From Leisingera sp. JC1 (GTDB taxonomy: Bacteria > Pseudomonadota > Alphaproteobacteria > Rhodobacterales > Rhodobacteraceae): DNA of 64,000 nucleotides. A program made the position numbers and the translations under genes. The DNA lies in assembly GCF_001679925.1 (NCBI RefSeq), contig NZ_LYUZ01000092.1, positions 47,354 to 111,353 on the forward strand, read 5' to 3'. Numbering within the stretch: the stretch's first letter is position 1; the number at the start of each line of letters is the position of its first letter. Of the stretch, positions 1-9,619 are shown in pieces. The notes under the pieces are model-generated. The model saw only the letters and a program-made list of their open reading frames with translations, ran no database searches and was not told where the DNA came from.

Positions 1-360
1 GCCCAAATGGGAGCGGAAGGCGCAGGCGTGCTCCTGTACCTCAATCAGGAAGGCCGCGGCATTGGCCTCGCCAACAAGATGCGGGCTTATTCGCTGCAAG
101 ACCAAGGCTTTGACACCGTAGAAGCTAACCACCGCCTTGGCTTTGAAGATGATGAACGGGACTTCCGCCTGGGCGCAGCTATCCTGATGAAGATGGGTTT
201 TTCAAAAGTAAGGCTGCTGACCAACAACCCGAACAAAATCGCAATGATGGAGAAAACGGGCATTCAAGTGGCTGAACGGGTGCCACTGAAAGTGGGGGAA
301 AACGCCCACAACCAGCATTACCTTGCCACCAAAGCCCGCAAGTCCGGGCATATGCTGTAA
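1..360 (+). CDS. ribA: GTP cyclohydrolase II, 3' part (5' end outside window)
   Basis: GTP cyclohydrolase II opens the imidazole ring of GTP, the first committed step of riboflavin synthesis in the cytosol. The frame is already open at base 1, so only the C-terminal 119 residues are visible. They contain the family signature [11 protein letters not shown] near the start of the fragment and the later LLTNNPNKI segment that belongs to the active-site region. The upstream part, with the zinc cysteines or any fused RibB domain, cannot be seen. The stop codon overlaps the next start by one base (TAATG). The identification is firm from the motif; whether the full protein is a RibBA fusion is unknown. 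Confidence 0.93.
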   Translation, partial: AQMGAEGAGVLLYLNQEGRGIGLANKMRAYSLQDQGFDTVEANHRLGFEDDERDFRLGAAILMKMGFSKVRLLTNNPNKIAMMEKTGIQVAERVPLKVGENAHNQHYLATKARKSGHML

Positions 361-869
361 TGACTCCTGCGGATTTGGTCCTGACTCCGGCAGGCGTCCG
401 GTTCATGGGCCGTGTGCTGCCCTGCACAATCGGCGAAGGCGGCTTGTCAGTTAACAAACGCGAGGGCGATGGCGCAACGCCAGTGGGCACTCACAGAATT
501 GCCGGAATGCTCTACCGGGCGGACCGCCTGCCCCGGCCGGCACCATGGGCGGCTCCCATCGGACCCGGGGACTTGTGGTCAGATGACGCTGCCGACTGCC
601 GCTATAACCTTCAGGTGCGGGCCCCTTATGGTTTCAGCCACGAAAAACTGCGCCGTGCAGACCCGCTGTACGATCTGATTTTGATCACCGACTGGAACTG
701 GCCGGACGCAACTGCCGGCAAGGGGTCTGCGATTTTCCTCCATCAATGGCGCCGGCCCGGTTTCCCCACCGAGGGCTGTATCGCCTTCTCCAGAACGGAC
801 CTGCACTGGCTTGCTGCCCGGGTGCAGATTGGCACACGCATCATTGTTCCGGAACTGGCTGCAGCCTGA
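360..869 (+). CDS. YkuD-fold L,D-transpeptidase family protein
   Basis: The 169-residue protein carries the YkuD active-site pattern: His128 in FLHQW and Cys140 in PTEGC, 12 residues apart. Family members normally cross-link peptidoglycan stems or attach proteins to them in the periplasm. No signal peptide or membrane anchor is visible at the N terminus, so either export is by an unrecognised route or this short subclass acts elsewhere. The start is the ATG that overlaps the ribA stop by one base, which suggests translational coupling. Catalytic fold assignment is good; the exact substrate is not known. Confidence 0.8.
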   Translation: MTPADLVLTPAGVRFMGRVLPCTIGEGGLSVNKREGDGATPVGTHRIAGMLYRADRLPRPAPWAAPIGPGDLWSDDAADCRYNLQVRAPYGFSHEKLRRADPLYDLILITDWNWPDATAGKGSAIFLHQWRRPGFPTEGCIAFSRTDLHWLAARVQIGTRIIVPELAAA

Positions 870-894
870 CCCCGCCAAGTCGTTCTCAAACGTG

Positions 895-921
895 TTGAAA
901 AATTTTCTGAAAACTTTTGCG
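895..921. terminator. Imperfect A/T-rich palindrome between convergent genes
   Basis: Between the YkuD gene and yggS lies AAAATTTTCTGAAAACTTTT, an imperfect dyad followed by GCGCC. It resembles the second hairpin at 48403-48426. The position between convergent genes suits a weak bidirectional terminator, but the stem is imperfect and no clear T-run follows. Confidence 0.35.
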
Positions 922-923
922 CC

Positions 924-1574
924 TCAGTACGTGCGATCTCCAAAGATTGCCGATCCGACCCTCACATGCGTCGCGCCAAGGGCAATCGCTTTCTCGAAAT
1001 CCCCGCTCATCCCCATGGATAGGCCCTGCAAGCCGTTACGCTCTGCAATCTTGGCAAGCAGCGCGAAATGCAGGCTCGGCTCCTCATCCACTGGCGGGAT
1101 GCACATCAGGCCCTTCACGGGCAGATCCAGCTTGCGGCACTCGGCAATGAAGGCATCCGCATCGGCCGGCATCACGCCTGCTTTCTGCTCCTCCTCACCG
1201 GTGTTCACCTGAACAAACAGGTCCGGGCATTTCCCCAGCTCCTGCGCCAGCCGCGCAATTGTGTTGGCCAGTTTGGGACGGTCCACCGAATGGATGCTGT
1301 CAAACAGCTCCATCGCCTGGCGCGCCTTGTTGGTTTGCAGGGGACCGATCAAATGCAGGTCGATACCTTTGAACTGCTCAGAAAAACCCGGCCATTTGCC
1401 GACCGCCTCCTGCACCTTGTTCTCACCAAAACAGCGTTGCCCCTCCTCCAGCACCGCCTGAACCCGCTTGTTCGGCTGCACCTTGGACACTGCAATAAGC
1501 TGCACGCTGCCCGGTTCACGGCCGACCTTTGCTTCAGCCTTGGCAATTCTCGATTTGATCTCTTCAAGCGGCAT
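924..1574 (-). CDS. yggS: YggS/PROSC family PLP homeostasis protein
   Basis: This 216-residue protein belongs to the alanine-racemase-fold, PLP-binding YggS/PLPBP family that buffers free pyridoxal phosphate and affects amino-acid homeostasis. The PLP lysine is Lys31 in LIAVSKVQPNK, and the family segments GENKVQE, HLIGPLQTNK and GLSMGMSGDFEKAI are all present. The frame extends further upstream, but the ATG at 1574 (MPLEEIKSRI) matches the usual family start and length. It is convergent with the YkuD gene, and the porin terminator lies just upstream of it on the same strand. Confidence 0.92.
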   Translation of the reverse strand: MPLEEIKSRIAKAEAKVGREPGSVQLIAVSKVQPNKRVQAVLEEGQRCFGENKVQEAVGKWPGFSEQFKGIDLHLIGPLQTNKARQAMELFDSIHSVDRPKLANTIARLAQELGKCPDLFVQVNTGEEEQKAGVMPADADAFIAECRKLDLPVKGLMCIPPVDEEPSLHFALLAKIAERNGLQGLSMGMSGDFEKAIALGATHVRVGSAIFGDRTY

Positions 1575-1635
1575 GGGTCCGGCCTCATCACTGTTTGGCC
1601 GCAAAAAACACTGTTTGCTCGAAAATGTTAAGGGG

Positions 1636-1670
1636 CAAAAGAAAAGGGCGGGCCCCAAAGGAACCCGCCC
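1636..1670 (-). terminator. Rho-independent terminator of the porin gene
   Basis: GGGCGGG at 1646-1652 pairs with CCCGCCC at 1664-1670. On the minus strand the hairpin is followed by a T-rich run (TTTTCTTTT). It lies just after the porin stop codon, as expected for a highly expressed outer-membrane protein gene. Confidence 0.82.
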
Positions 1671-1697
1671 CGAAAGTCACGCTAGGCGCGCTTCAGC

Positions 1698-2720
1698 TTA
1701 GAAGCTGAAGTGCACACCTGCCTGCACGGAGTTCTCGTTGGTGTCGGCGCCGTTGTTCACGTAGCCAGCAACAAAGGTTGCGCCGCCGCCCAGGTCGTAC
1801 TCGTAGTTGATGCCGAACGCGGTGTCGTCGTTGCCACCGGTGGTGTTTGCATCGCGACCGCTGACCCAACCGATCAGAGTGGAGGCAGAGCCGATTTCAG
1901 CTTCGCCAACCAGGGTGATCGCGTCGGTTGCTTCGGTGGTACCGTAGGACAGGGTTGCACCGAACTGGCCGAAGTCAGCGCCAGCTGCCAGGAAGCCGAC
2001 TTCGTCGTTGGCTGCAACGCTGGAGTCCTGGTAGGCACCAGTCACGAAGTAGTCGCCGAAGGAGTAGGACAGCATGATCGCGGTGCGCTCTTCACCTTCG
2101 GTCAGGGTAGTTGCGTCGACCGTGCCGGCGCCGGAGCCATCGGACACGTAGGTGTCGTTCTGCTTCGAGTAGGAGATGTGGCCGGTGAAGCCGCCTGCGG
2201 AGTAGATGGCTTCAACGCCGCCACGGCCAACGCCTGCGGAGGTGAAGGTGTCAAAGCCCGCGCCTTGGATGGCCAGGGAGTTGAAGCCCATGCCGTCGAT
2301 GCCGGTGCCCACGGAGGTAGTGTTCAGGTACAGACCCGGTGCGGAGTCGATCGCGCCCCAGATGTTGCCAACGTTCACACGCAGGCCGCCGTATGCGACG
2401 TGGAACTGCGGGCTGGACCAGGAAGCTGCGCCCTGGGAACCGTCACGGTTTTCTGCTTGCGCGCGGATACGGCCACCCAGGGTCACGCCGCCGTCGGTTT
2501 CAGTCGAAACGTCGAACTGCAGACGGAAACGGCTGGTGATGTTGGTTTCGTCGGCAGAGTCCAGAACATCACCTGCGGTACCGGTGTTGGTCGGCAGGGT
2601 GCCGTCGTTTGCTTCGTTCCAGTCCAGACCAAAACGGGCGTAGCCGGACACTTTAACTTCTGCCGCGGCCATGCCTGCGGTGGCGATCAGCGCGGTGGTC
2701 GCGAAGAGAACCTTTTTCAT
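1698..2720 (-). CDS. Major outer-membrane porin (Rhodobacter type)
   Basis: The 340-residue product begins with a signal peptide (MKKVLFATTALIATAGMAAA) cleaved before EVKVSGYARFGLDWNE, and ends in the terminal Phe (GVHFSF) recognised by the BAM machinery. The body alternates short Gly/Asn-rich turns and amphipathic strands, typical of a 16-strand general porin of the Rhodobacter/Roseobacter family. It should form trimeric diffusion channels for small solutes. The chosen ATG at 2720 has a GAGGG ribosome-binding site; the frame runs 82 codons further upstream but without signal-peptide character. A strong terminator follows and a roughly 310-bp divergent region precedes it. Confidence 0.92.
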   Translation of the reverse strand: MKKVLFATTALIATAGMAAAEVKVSGYARFGLDWNEANDGTLPTNTGTAGDVLDSADETNITSRFRLQFDVSTETDGGVTLGGRIRAQAENRDGSQGAASWSSPQFHVAYGGLRVNVGNIWGAIDSAPGLYLNTTSVGTGIDGMGFNSLAIQGAGFDTFTSAGVGRGGVEAIYSAGGFTGHISYSKQNDTYVSDGSGAGTVDATTLTEGEERTAIMLSYSFGDYFVTGAYQDSSVAANDEVGFLAAGADFGQFGATLSYGTTEATDAITLVGEAEIGSASTLIGWVSGRDANTTGGNDDTAFGINYEYDLGGGATFVAGYVNNGADTNENSVQAGVHFSF

Positions 2721-3031
2721 AGTTTTTCCCTCGGTTTCTATTCCACTGCCCAAACCGGGGAATCCGGCGTGGGTATGCCAAGGGGTTTCGCTCTTTCCCC
2801 CCCGTTTTGGCAAGACTTGGGAAAGACAGGCGAAACGATGCGGCTCCGGATGGTGCAGCTTTGCCACAGTCCGCGCTGCCCGGGGTGCCTGAAACAGCCC
2901 CGATCCGTACTTCAGGCTGCCTCTAGCACGTGAAATCCTCCGCAGGAGCAGAGTCATAGAGACCAAAGCCCTTGCTCCGTCGGCGCCGCTTGCGTTAGGT
3001 GTTCGCGCAGAAAATGGCTCCGGGAGCGGTT
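2721..3031. other. Divergent intergenic region between porin and DUF3576 lipoprotein
   Basis: This 311-bp stretch separates two divergently transcribed envelope genes and must hold both promoters and the porin leader. I see no convincing sigma-70 box pair, no strong inverted repeat and no small gene that I could defend. Confidence 0.5.
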
Positions 3032-3517
3032 ATGAAATACGGAAAGACCCTGCGGGTATCAGTGATTGGCGCAATCTGCCTCAGCTTGGCGGCGTGCGGC
3101 GGCAACAGAAGCGGCAAGGCACCGGCAAGCACAGCCCGGACTACCAGCCACAAGGAAGAGATCCAGGGTGAAGCTACGAAATCCTCGGTATTTGACTTCC
3201 TGAATGCCAAGCCGGACCAGACTGTTCAGGTGAACCGTTACCTGTGGACTGCCAGCCTGGATGTGCTGAGCTTTCTTCCCGTTCAGTCCGTTGATCCGTT
3301 CACCGGTGTCATCGTGACCGGTTACGGCACCCCGCCCGGCGGCGGACGGTCGTACCGCGCAACCATTCACATCAAGGATCCGGCGCTGGACGCACGTTCC
3401 CTGAATGTTGCATTGCAATCCAAGGGCGGCCCGGTCAGCGCCAGCACCACCCGTGCGGTCGAGGATGCCATTCTGTCCCGGGCGCGCCAGCTGCGGATCG
3501 CGGACGGCAAACTCTGA
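3032..3517 (+). CDS. DUF3576 family lipoprotein
   Basis: The product is 161 residues with a lipoprotein signal, LSLAAC followed by GGN, so it should be lipidated at Cys22. The mature part matches my recollection of the DUF3576 family, which is widespread in Alphaproteobacteria and has no established function: an [19 protein letters not shown] segment, then [16 protein letters not shown] 3032 was chosen because GGGAGCGG precedes it and because the lipobox then sits at the usual distance. Its own terminator separates it from leuS. Confidence 0.82.
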   Translation: MKYGKTLRVSVIGAICLSLAACGGNRSGKAPASTARTTSHKEEIQGEATKSSVFDFLNAKPDQTVQVNRYLWTASLDVLSFLPVQSVDPFTGVIVTGYGTPPGGGRSYRATIHIKDPALDARSLNVALQSKGGPVSASTTRAVEDAILSRARQLRIADGKL

Positions 3518-3561
3518 CCCTGCGCCCTCTGGAATCGCCGACCAAACCCCATTATCAGAAG

Positions 3562-3586
3562 CGCCGGGCCACCAGCCCGGCGTTTT
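3562..3586 (+). terminator. Terminator of the DUF3576 gene
   Basis: CGCCGGGC (3562-3569) pairs with GCCCGGCG (3575-3582) across a CACCA loop and is followed by TTTT. It stands between the DUF3576 stop and the leuS start, so leuS probably has its own promoter or depends on read-through. Confidence 0.72.
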
Positions 3587-3605
3587 CATGCAAAGGACCG
3601 CTCTG

Positions 3606-6185
3606 ATGCCGCGTTACATAGCTCCTGAAATCGAAGCACGATGGCAGAAGGCCTGGGACGAGGCTGGAATTTTCCAGGCCAAACGTACCGGCGGCAAGCC
3701 GAAGTATTATGTGCTGGAGATGTTCCCCTACCCGTCGGGCAAGCTGCACATGGGGCATGTGCGCAATTACACGATGGGCGACGTGATCGCGCGCTATAAA
3801 CTGTCCACCGGCCATAATGTGCTGCACCCGATGGGCTTCGACGCTTTCGGCATGCCGGCCGAGAACGCGGCTATGGCCTCGGGCGGGCACCCCAAGGACT
3901 GGACTTATTCGAACATTGACACGATGGTCGAACAGATGAAACCACTGGGCCTGTCGCTGGACTGGTCGCGCATGTTTGCCACCTGCGATCCGGAATATTA
4001 CGGCCAGCAGCAGGCGCTGTTCCTCGACTTCCTGGAAAAGGGCCTCGTTTACCGCAAGAACGCCGTGGTGAACTGGGACCCCATCGACATGACCGTGCTA
4101 GCCAACGAGCAGGTTGAGAACGGCCGCGGCTGGCGTTCCGGCGCGCTGGTGGAACGGCGCGAGCTGACCCAGTGGTTCTTCAAGATCTCCGATTTCTCCG
4201 AAGAACTGCTGTCGGCGCTGGACACGCTGGAAAACTGGCCCGCCAAGGTCCGCCTGATGCAGGAAAACTGGATCGGCAAGTCACGCGGGCTGCAATTCTC
4301 CTTTGAACGCACCGACGGCGGCGAAGCGATTGAGGTTTACACAACCCGCCCCGACACGCTGATGGGCGCGTCCTTTGTCGGCATCTCGCCCGATCATCCC
4401 ATTGCCAAGGCGCTGGAAGCCGAATCGGAGGAGGTCGCTGCGTTTGTTGCCGAGTGCCGCAAGGGCGGCACCACCGAGGAAGCCATCGAGACCGCCGAGA
4501 AGCTGGGCTATGACACCGGCATCCGCGTCAAACACCCGCTGAATCCAGAGTGGGAACTGCCGGTCTGGATCGCCAACTTCATCCTGATGGACTACGGCAC
4601 CGGCGCGATCTTTGCCTGCCCGGCGCATGACCAGCGCGACCTGGACTTCTGCCGCAAATATAATCTGCCAGTCATCGACACGTTCTTTGCGCTGGACAAT
4701 GACACTCCGGTTGCAAACGAAGCCTTTGTGCCAGCGAAAACCGAGAAGGTCCGCTGGGTCGACCATTTCGCCGGTCTGACCGAGGCCACCGGCGAGGCGG
4801 CCATCGACGCCACCGTTGACTACGCGGAAAAGGCCGGCTGGGGCCAGGGTGTCACCAAATACCGCCTGCGTGATTGGGGCCTGAGCCGCCAGCGCTACTG
4901 GGGCTGCCCTATCCCTGTGGTTCACTGCGAAGACTGCGGCGTGGTGCCGGAGAAGAAAGAGAACCTGCCGATTGCGCTGCCTTATGATGAGGGCGGCAAG
5001 GCCATCGACTTCTCGGTGCCCGGCAACCCGCTGGACCGCCACCCGACCTGGCGCAACTGTGAATGCCCATCCTGCGGCAAGCCGGCCCAGCGCGAAACCG
5101 ACACCATGGACACCTTCGTCGATTCGTCCTGGTACTTCGCCCGTTTCACCGCCCCGCGCGCCGAGACCCCGACCGACATGGCCGAGGCTGAATACTGGAT
5201 GAACGTCGACCAGTACATCGGCGGCATCGAGCACGCGATTCTGCACCTGCTTTATTCGCGCTTCTTTGCCCGCGCGATGCAGATCTGCGGCCACCTGCCG
5301 GAGAAATCCATCGAACCGTTTGATGCGCTGTTCACCCAAGGCATGGTGACCCATGCTGCCTATTTGAATGCAGAGCGGAAGCAGCCCAATGGTCAAAAAC
5401 TTTATCATTTCCCGGCTGACGTTCAAAGCGACGAGAATGGAAATTTTACCCTGCGTGAGACAGGCGAGAAGATTTTGGTTGAGCCCTCAACTAAGATGTC
5501 TAAATCAAAACTAAATGTCGTGGACCCGCTGCACATCATCTCATCCTTTGGCGCCGACACCGCACGCTGGTTCGTACTGTCCGATTCGCCGCCCGAACGG
5601 GACGTGGAATGGACTGCCTCAGGCGCAGAGGCCGCTCATAAACACCTGAACCGGGTCTGGAACCTGTGCGACCGGATCGGGGAAATGGACCGTACCGCAG
5701 AAGGTGAAGGTGACGAGGACCTGCTGCGCGAGATGCACAAATGCATCCGCGACGTGACACTGGGCATCGATTCCTTCGGCTTCAACGCGGCAATTGCCAA
5801 GCTCTACGCCTTCACTGGCACGCTCAGCAAATCCAAGGCCGGCTACAAGGTGCAGCGCAAAGCAGTAATGACCCTGGCCCAGCTGATGTCCCCGATGACC
5901 CCGCATTTGGCGGAGGACATCTGGAACCATCAGGGCGGCGAGGGCCTGTGTGCCACGGCACCCTGGCCGGAGGCAGACGAATCGATGCTGGTCGAGGACA
6001 CTGTGACCCTGCCGATCCAGATCAACGGCAAACGCCGCGGCGAAATCGAAGTCGCCAAGGATCTGGACAAGGCAGAGGTTGAAAAACTCGCGCTGGCGCA
6101 CGAAGCTGTGCAGAAGGCGCTGAATGGCGGCGCTCCGAAAAAGGTAATCGTGGTGCCGGGCCGGATTGTGAATGTCGTTGCTTGA
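3606..6185 (+). CDS. leuS: Leucyl-tRNA synthetase
   Basis: LeuRS charges tRNA-Leu with leucine in the cytosol. At 859 residues it equals the normal bacterial length. The class I signatures are HMGH at residues 48-51 ([11 protein letters not shown]) and KMSKS at 630-634. Between them lie the CP1 editing domain ([14 protein letters not shown]) and the [15 protein letters not shown] segment of the catalytic core. The ATG at 3606 has AAAGGA eight bases upstream; an in-frame ATG at 3588 lacks one. lptE overlaps the 3' end by 14 bases. Bases about 5361-5520, coding for the segment leading into KMSKS, are clearly poorer in GC than the rest of the gene. Confidence 0.97.
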   Translation: MPRYIAPEIEARWQKAWDEAGIFQAKRTGGKPKYYVLEMFPYPSGKLHMGHVRNYTMGDVIARYKLSTGHNVLHPMGFDAFGMPAENAAMASGGHPKDWTYSNIDTMVEQMKPLGLSLDWSRMFATCDPEYYGQQQALFLDFLEKGLVYRKNAVVNWDPIDMTVLANEQVENGRGWRSGALVERRELTQWFFKISDFSEELLSALDTLENWPAKVRLMQENWIGKSRGLQFSFERTDGGEAIEVYTTRPDTLMGASFVGISPDHPIAKALEAESEEVAAFVAECRKGGTTEEAIETAEKLGYDTGIRVKHPLNPEWELPVWIANFILMDYGTGAIFACPAHDQRDLDFCRKYNLPVIDTFFALDNDTPVANEAFVPAKTEKVRWVDHFAGLTEATGEAAIDATVDYAEKAGWGQGVTKYRLRDWGLSRQRYWGCPIPVVHCEDCGVVPEKKENLPIALPYDEGGKAIDFSVPGNPLDRHPTWRNCECPSCGKPAQRETDTMDTFVDSSWYFARFTAPRAETPTDMAEAEYWMNVDQYIGGIEHAILHLLYSRFFARAMQICGHLPEKSIEPFDALFTQGMVTHAAYLNAERKQPNGQKLYHFPADVQSDENGNFTLRETGEKILVEPSTKMSKSKLNVVDPLHIISSFGADTARWFVLSDSPPERDVEWTASGAEAAHKHLNRVWNLCDRIGEMDRTAEGEGDEDLLREMHKCIRDVTLGIDSFGFNAAIAKLYAFTGTLSKSKAGYKVQRKAVMTLAQLMSPMTPHLAEDIWNHQGGEGLCATAPWPEADESMLVEDTVTLPIQINGKRRGEIEVAKDLDKAEVEKLALAHEAVQKALNGGAPKKVIVVPGRIVNVVA

Positions 6186-6687
6186 TCGCAGAACCCTGCT
6201 GCTGGCCCTGCCCCTGGTGGCTTCGGCCTGCGGCTTTACACCGGTTTACGCTCCAGGCGGAACCGGGTCTGAGCTGTACGGCAAGATCGAAGTTCAAGAC
6301 CCTGAGGAAATCAAGGGCGCCAGCGGGGCTGACGCCTATTTCTTGGTGCAGAACCTCGAGCAGCGCCTGGGCCGGGGCAGCAGCCCGGCATATACGCTTG
6401 ATCTGACGCTCAGCACCCGGGAAGAAGGCCAGGCAATTACTGCGGACAACGAAATCACCCGCTATTCCGTCGTCGGGACCGCAAGTTTTTCGCTGACCCG
6501 GATGTCTGACGGAAAGGTTGCATCCAGCGGTACTGTCCGTAACTTCTCCGGCTACTCCGCCACCGGCAGCACTATAGAAACGCTGGCAGGAGAACGGGAT
6601 GCGCATGAACGGCTGATGGTTGTTCTGGCAGACCAGATCACTGCACAGATTCTGGCAACCGCGGATCTCTCCGCTGCGGCTGAATGA
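6172..6687 (+). CDS. lptE: LPS-assembly lipoprotein LptE
   Basis: LptE is the outer-membrane lipoprotein that plugs and helps assemble the LptD translocon inserting LPS into the outer leaflet. The 171-residue product starts with a signal ending in LVASAC, giving lipidated Cys20, followed by [10 protein letters not shown], a hallmark of alphaproteobacterial LptE. It overlaps leuS by 14 bases and holA by four (ATGA). The leuS-lptE-holA order is widely conserved in proteobacteria. With lptCAB at 34.2-36.1 kb it makes the Lpt system partly complete in this window. Confidence 0.88.
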   Translation: MSLLDRRTLLLALPLVASACGFTPVYAPGGTGSELYGKIEVQDPEEIKGASGADAYFLVQNLEQRLGRGSSPAYTLDLTLSTREEGQAITADNEITRYSVVGTASFSLTRMSDGKVASSGTVRNFSGYSATGSTIETLAGERDAHERLMVVLADQITAQILATADLSAAAE

Positions 6688-7712
6688 AGCTCTCTCCGCG
6701 CGAAGCTGACGGCTATTTCGCCAAGCCCGATCCCGGCAAGACCGGCATCCTGATCTATGGCGCCGACGCGATGCGCGTGTCCTTGAAGCGGCAGCAGGTG
6801 CTGGCCGCCCTGCTTGGCCCCGGCGCCGAGGAAGAAATGCGCCTGACCCGCCTGCCAGGCGGCGACCTGCGCAAGGATCCGGCGCAGCTGCTGGATGCGG
6901 TCAAGGCGGTCGGGTTCTTTCCCGGTGTCCGGGCGGTGTTTGTCGAAGGCGCCAACGACACCGCCACCCCCGCCATTGCCGCAGCACTGGAGGAATGGCA
7001 GCCAGGCGATGCACAGATCGTAGTCACGGCCGGGCAGCTGAAAGCGTCCTCAAAGCTGCGCAAAGCATTTGAAAGCCACAATAATGCCTATGCCGCGGGC
7101 ATCTACGACGACCCGCCCTCTCGTGCCGAGATTGAACGTATTCTGGGCGAGGCCGGCATCCGCGACGTGCCCGGCGACAGCATGTCGGCACTGACCGATA
7201 TCGCAAATGACATCGGCCCCGGCGACTTTTCCCGCATGATCGAGAAACTGGCGCTTTATAAACACGGTGACAGCAGCCCGCTGTCGCTGGACGACATCGG
7301 TGCCGTCGCCCCGCAGTCGACCGAAGCCGCACTGGATGACGTGCTCAATGTGGTCGCCGAGGGCCGCAGCCCCGAAATCGGCCCGCTGATCCGCCGCCTG
7401 CAGGCGCAGGGCACCAACGCCGTGACCCTGTGCATCGGCGCCACCCGGCATTTCCGCACGCTCTACACCATCGCCTCTGCTCCCGGCGGCCCTGCCCAAG
7501 GCATTGGCCAGCTGCGCCCGCCGCTTTACGGCAAACGCCGCGACCGGATGCTGCGGCAAGCGCAGAACTGGGGCGCAAACCGGCTAGAAACTGCGCTGAC
7601 GATCATCACGGACACCGATCTGGCGCTGCGTTCTGCCGGCCAGACCGCGCCGGCGCTGGCCCTGATGGAACGGGCTTTGATCCGGCTAGCCATGCTCAGC
7701 CGCGCCCGCTGA
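6684..7712 (+). CDS. holA: DNA polymerase III delta subunit
   Basis: Delta is the clamp-loader subunit that opens the beta sliding clamp. The 342-residue protein has the family N terminus with GILIYGADAMRV (degenerate nucleotide-binding fold), a central QIVVTAGQLKASSKLRKAFE region and an all-helical C-terminal collar domain (residues about 210-340). The start overlaps the lptE stop (ATGA). Length and gene order support the assignment. Confidence 0.92.
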   Translation: MKLSPREADGYFAKPDPGKTGILIYGADAMRVSLKRQQVLAALLGPGAEEEMRLTRLPGGDLRKDPAQLLDAVKAVGFFPGVRAVFVEGANDTATPAIAAALEEWQPGDAQIVVTAGQLKASSKLRKAFESHNNAYAAGIYDDPPSRAEIERILGEAGIRDVPGDSMSALTDIANDIGPGDFSRMIEKLALYKHGDSSPLSLDDIGAVAPQSTEAALDDVLNVVAEGRSPEIGPLIRRLQAQGTNAVTLCIGATRHFRTLYTIASAPGGPAQGIGQLRPPLYGKRRDRMLRQAQNWGANRLETALTIITDTDLALRSAGQTAPALALMERALIRLAMLSRAR

Positions 7713-7788
7713 TCCCGAAACGCACCGTCCCGCTTGATCCGCCTTGCAGCGCCGCCCATCATGGCACGGTAAGAACAGGAGAAAGACG

Positions 7789-8379
7789 ATGTATACGGTC
7801 ACCGGCATTCCGCTTACCCGCACCTTCCGGGTGCTGTGGGCGCTTGAAGAGCTTGGGCAGCCCTACAAGTTGAGTCAGCATGGCCCCCGCAGCCCGGAAG
7901 TGCAGGCGCTGAATGTATCTGGCAAGGTGCCGGTGCTGCAGGCGGAAGGTGAGGTCATCACCGATTCGACTGCTATTCTCACCTACCTGGCTGACAAGCA
8001 CGGCGCGCTGACGGCCCCCGCGGGCACAATTGCACGCGCCAAGCAGGACGCGATGACCCATCTGTTGCTGGACGAAGTCGACGCCGTCCTGTGGGCCGCG
8101 GCCCGGCACAGCTTCATCCTGCCGGAGGAACTGCGGGTGCCAGAGGTGAAAGGCAGCCTGAAATGGGAGTTTGCCCACAACCTGTCGCGCCTTGAAAGCA
8201 AGATCACAGGCCCCTTCCTGATGGGAGAGGAGTTCACCATCGCCGATATCATCTGCACCCATTGCCTGAATTGGGCGCGCAGCGCCAAGTTCCCTGTCGA
8301 GAGTGAAAAGCTGCAGGACTATGGCAAACGGATGCGGGAACGCCCGGCGTTTCAACGGGTGGCCGAACTCGCCAAGTAA
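7789..8379 (+). CDS. Glutathione S-transferase family protein
   Basis: A 196-residue GST-like protein. The N-terminal thioredoxin-fold domain contains TRTFRVLWALEELGQPYKL, then the cis-Pro GKVPVLQ and the glutathione-binding DSTAI motif. The C-terminal helical domain includes MGEEFTIADIICTHCLNW, the N-capping box region of GSTs. ATG 7789 has AGGAGAAAG upstream. The 3' end overlaps the convergent flavoprotein gene by 28 bases. Substrate is unknown. Confidence 0.85.
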   Translation: MYTVTGIPLTRTFRVLWALEELGQPYKLSQHGPRSPEVQALNVSGKVPVLQAEGEVITDSTAILTYLADKHGALTAPAGTIARAKQDAMTHLLLDEVDAVLWAAARHSFILPEELRVPEVKGSLKWEFAHNLSRLESKITGPFLMGEEFTIADIICTHCLNWARSAKFPVESEKLQDYGKRMRERPAFQRVAELAK

Positions 8380-9551
8380 CCCGCCGCCGCCTGCCCTGCC
8401 CAGCGCCCGGTTGCCAGACAGGCGGTCAGAAGGTAACCGCCCGTCGGGGCTTCCCAGTCCAGCATCTCCCCGGCGCAGAAAACGCCTGGGATTTTCTTCA
8501 GCATCAGACTGCCATCCACAGCGTTCCGGCAAATGCCGCCGGCGGTCGATATCGCCTCGTCCATCGGGCGCAGGCCTGCATGTTTCACAGGCAGCGCCTT
8601 GATCAGACTTGCCAAGGCTTGCGCCTCCAGCGGCAGTGGGCGCCCGAATTCCTGCAGCAGCGCCGCCGCAGCCGGTGACAGCTTCAAGGCCTTGCGCAGG
8701 TGGTTGGAGAGACTCGCCTTGCCGCGGGGGCGCAACAGGCGGCGGGCAACTTCCGCCTCTGCCAGATCCGGAAACAGATCCATATGCAGCACCGCACCCT
8801 CCCGCACCGCTGCACAGATGGAATAGACGCCGCCGCCCTCCAGCCCGCGCTGCGAAATTACTGCCTCTCCGCGCGAAACCAGGCCGCCCGCCCGCAGCGC
8901 AATCCCTTTGAGCGGCTGGCCGAATTGCGGTGCCATTTGCTTGGACCACTCCACCAGCAGCCCGGCATTGGCAGGCTTGAATGGGGAAACTTCTACCGCT
9001 CGTTCCTGCAACAGCGGCCGCCACGCCCCATCCGACCCCAGCCGCGCCCAGCTTGCGCCGCCAAGCGCCAGAACGGTGGTGCCTGCCTCAATCCGCACCG
9101 AACCGCCCGGCGTTTCAAAGACTAGGACCGTACCGTCCCAGCCTGCCCAGCGCCAGCGGGTGCGGATCTGCACGCCATACCCGTCCAAACGCCCCAGCCA
9201 GGCTCGCAAAAGCGGCGATGCTTTCATCACCTTCGGGAACACCCGGCCGGTGGAGCCGGTGAACAGCTCGCTCCCCAGCCCCTGCGCCCAGGCCTGCACT
9301 GCCTGCGCATCGAAGGCCCGGATCATCGGCGCCAGCCAGTCCGCCGCCTCACCGTAGCGGGTGAATAGCTGTTCAAAGGGTTCGTCCTTGGTCAGGTTCA
9401 AGCCGGATTTGCCCGCCATCAGGAACTTGCGGGCAGCTGACGGTTTGGCCTCAGCCACCAGTACCCGGCGCCCGGCGCGGCCCAGTTCTTCGGCAGCCAT
9501 CAGCCCGGCTGGCCCGGCTCCGATCACCACTGCATCCCACGCCTCTGTCAT
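8352..9551 (-). CDS. BaiN/YhiN-like FAD-dependent oxidoreductase
   Basis: The 399-residue protein has an N-terminal Rossmann motif VVIGAGPAGLMAA (GAGPAG at 11-16) and the subfamily segment KFLMAGKSGLNLTKDEP. It ends with ISTAGGICRN and FCAGEMLDWEAPTGGYLL, the second FAD contact of this HI0933/YhiN-like flavoprotein group. Enzymes of the group are flavin oxidoreductases, mostly of unproven substrate. The central PKVMKASPLLRAWL matches the subfamily with truncated middle domain that I know as TIGR03862. It is convergent with the upstream-lying GST gene and divergent from the HNH gene. Confidence 0.85.
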   Translation of the reverse strand: MTEAWDAVVIGAGPAGLMAAEELGRAGRRVLVAEAKPSAARKFLMAGKSGLNLTKDEPFEQLFTRYGEAADWLAPMIRAFDAQAVQAWAQGLGSELFTGSTGRVFPKVMKASPLLRAWLGRLDGYGVQIRTRWRWAGWDGTVLVFETPGGSVRIEAGTTVLALGGASWARLGSDGAWRPLLQERAVEVSPFKPANAGLLVEWSKQMAPQFGQPLKGIALRAGGLVSRGEAVISQRGLEGGGVYSICAAVREGAVLHMDLFPDLAEAEVARRLLRPRGKASLSNHLRKALKLSPAAAALLQEFGRPLPLEAQALASLIKALPVKHAGLRPMDEAISTAGGICRNAVDGSLMLKKIPGVFCAGEMLDWEAPTGGYLLTACLATGRWAGQAAAGYLASSATR

Positions 9552-9619
9552 GCCATCCCCTTGCCAGCCCTTGCCGCCGGCGTGTCTAGTGCCCGCACGA
9601 AACCAGCTGAGGCTTGTGC

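Noticed and set aside
1710..2933. 407-codon open frame antisense to the porin
   Set aside because: Cys/Val/Gly-rich translation mirroring the porin; the porin signal peptide and terminal Phe are decisive.
3405..3605. Upstream in-frame extension of leuS through the DUF3576 gene
   Set aside because: It overlaps a certain gene and its terminator; the ATG at 3606 has a ribosome-binding site and gives the normal LeuRS length.
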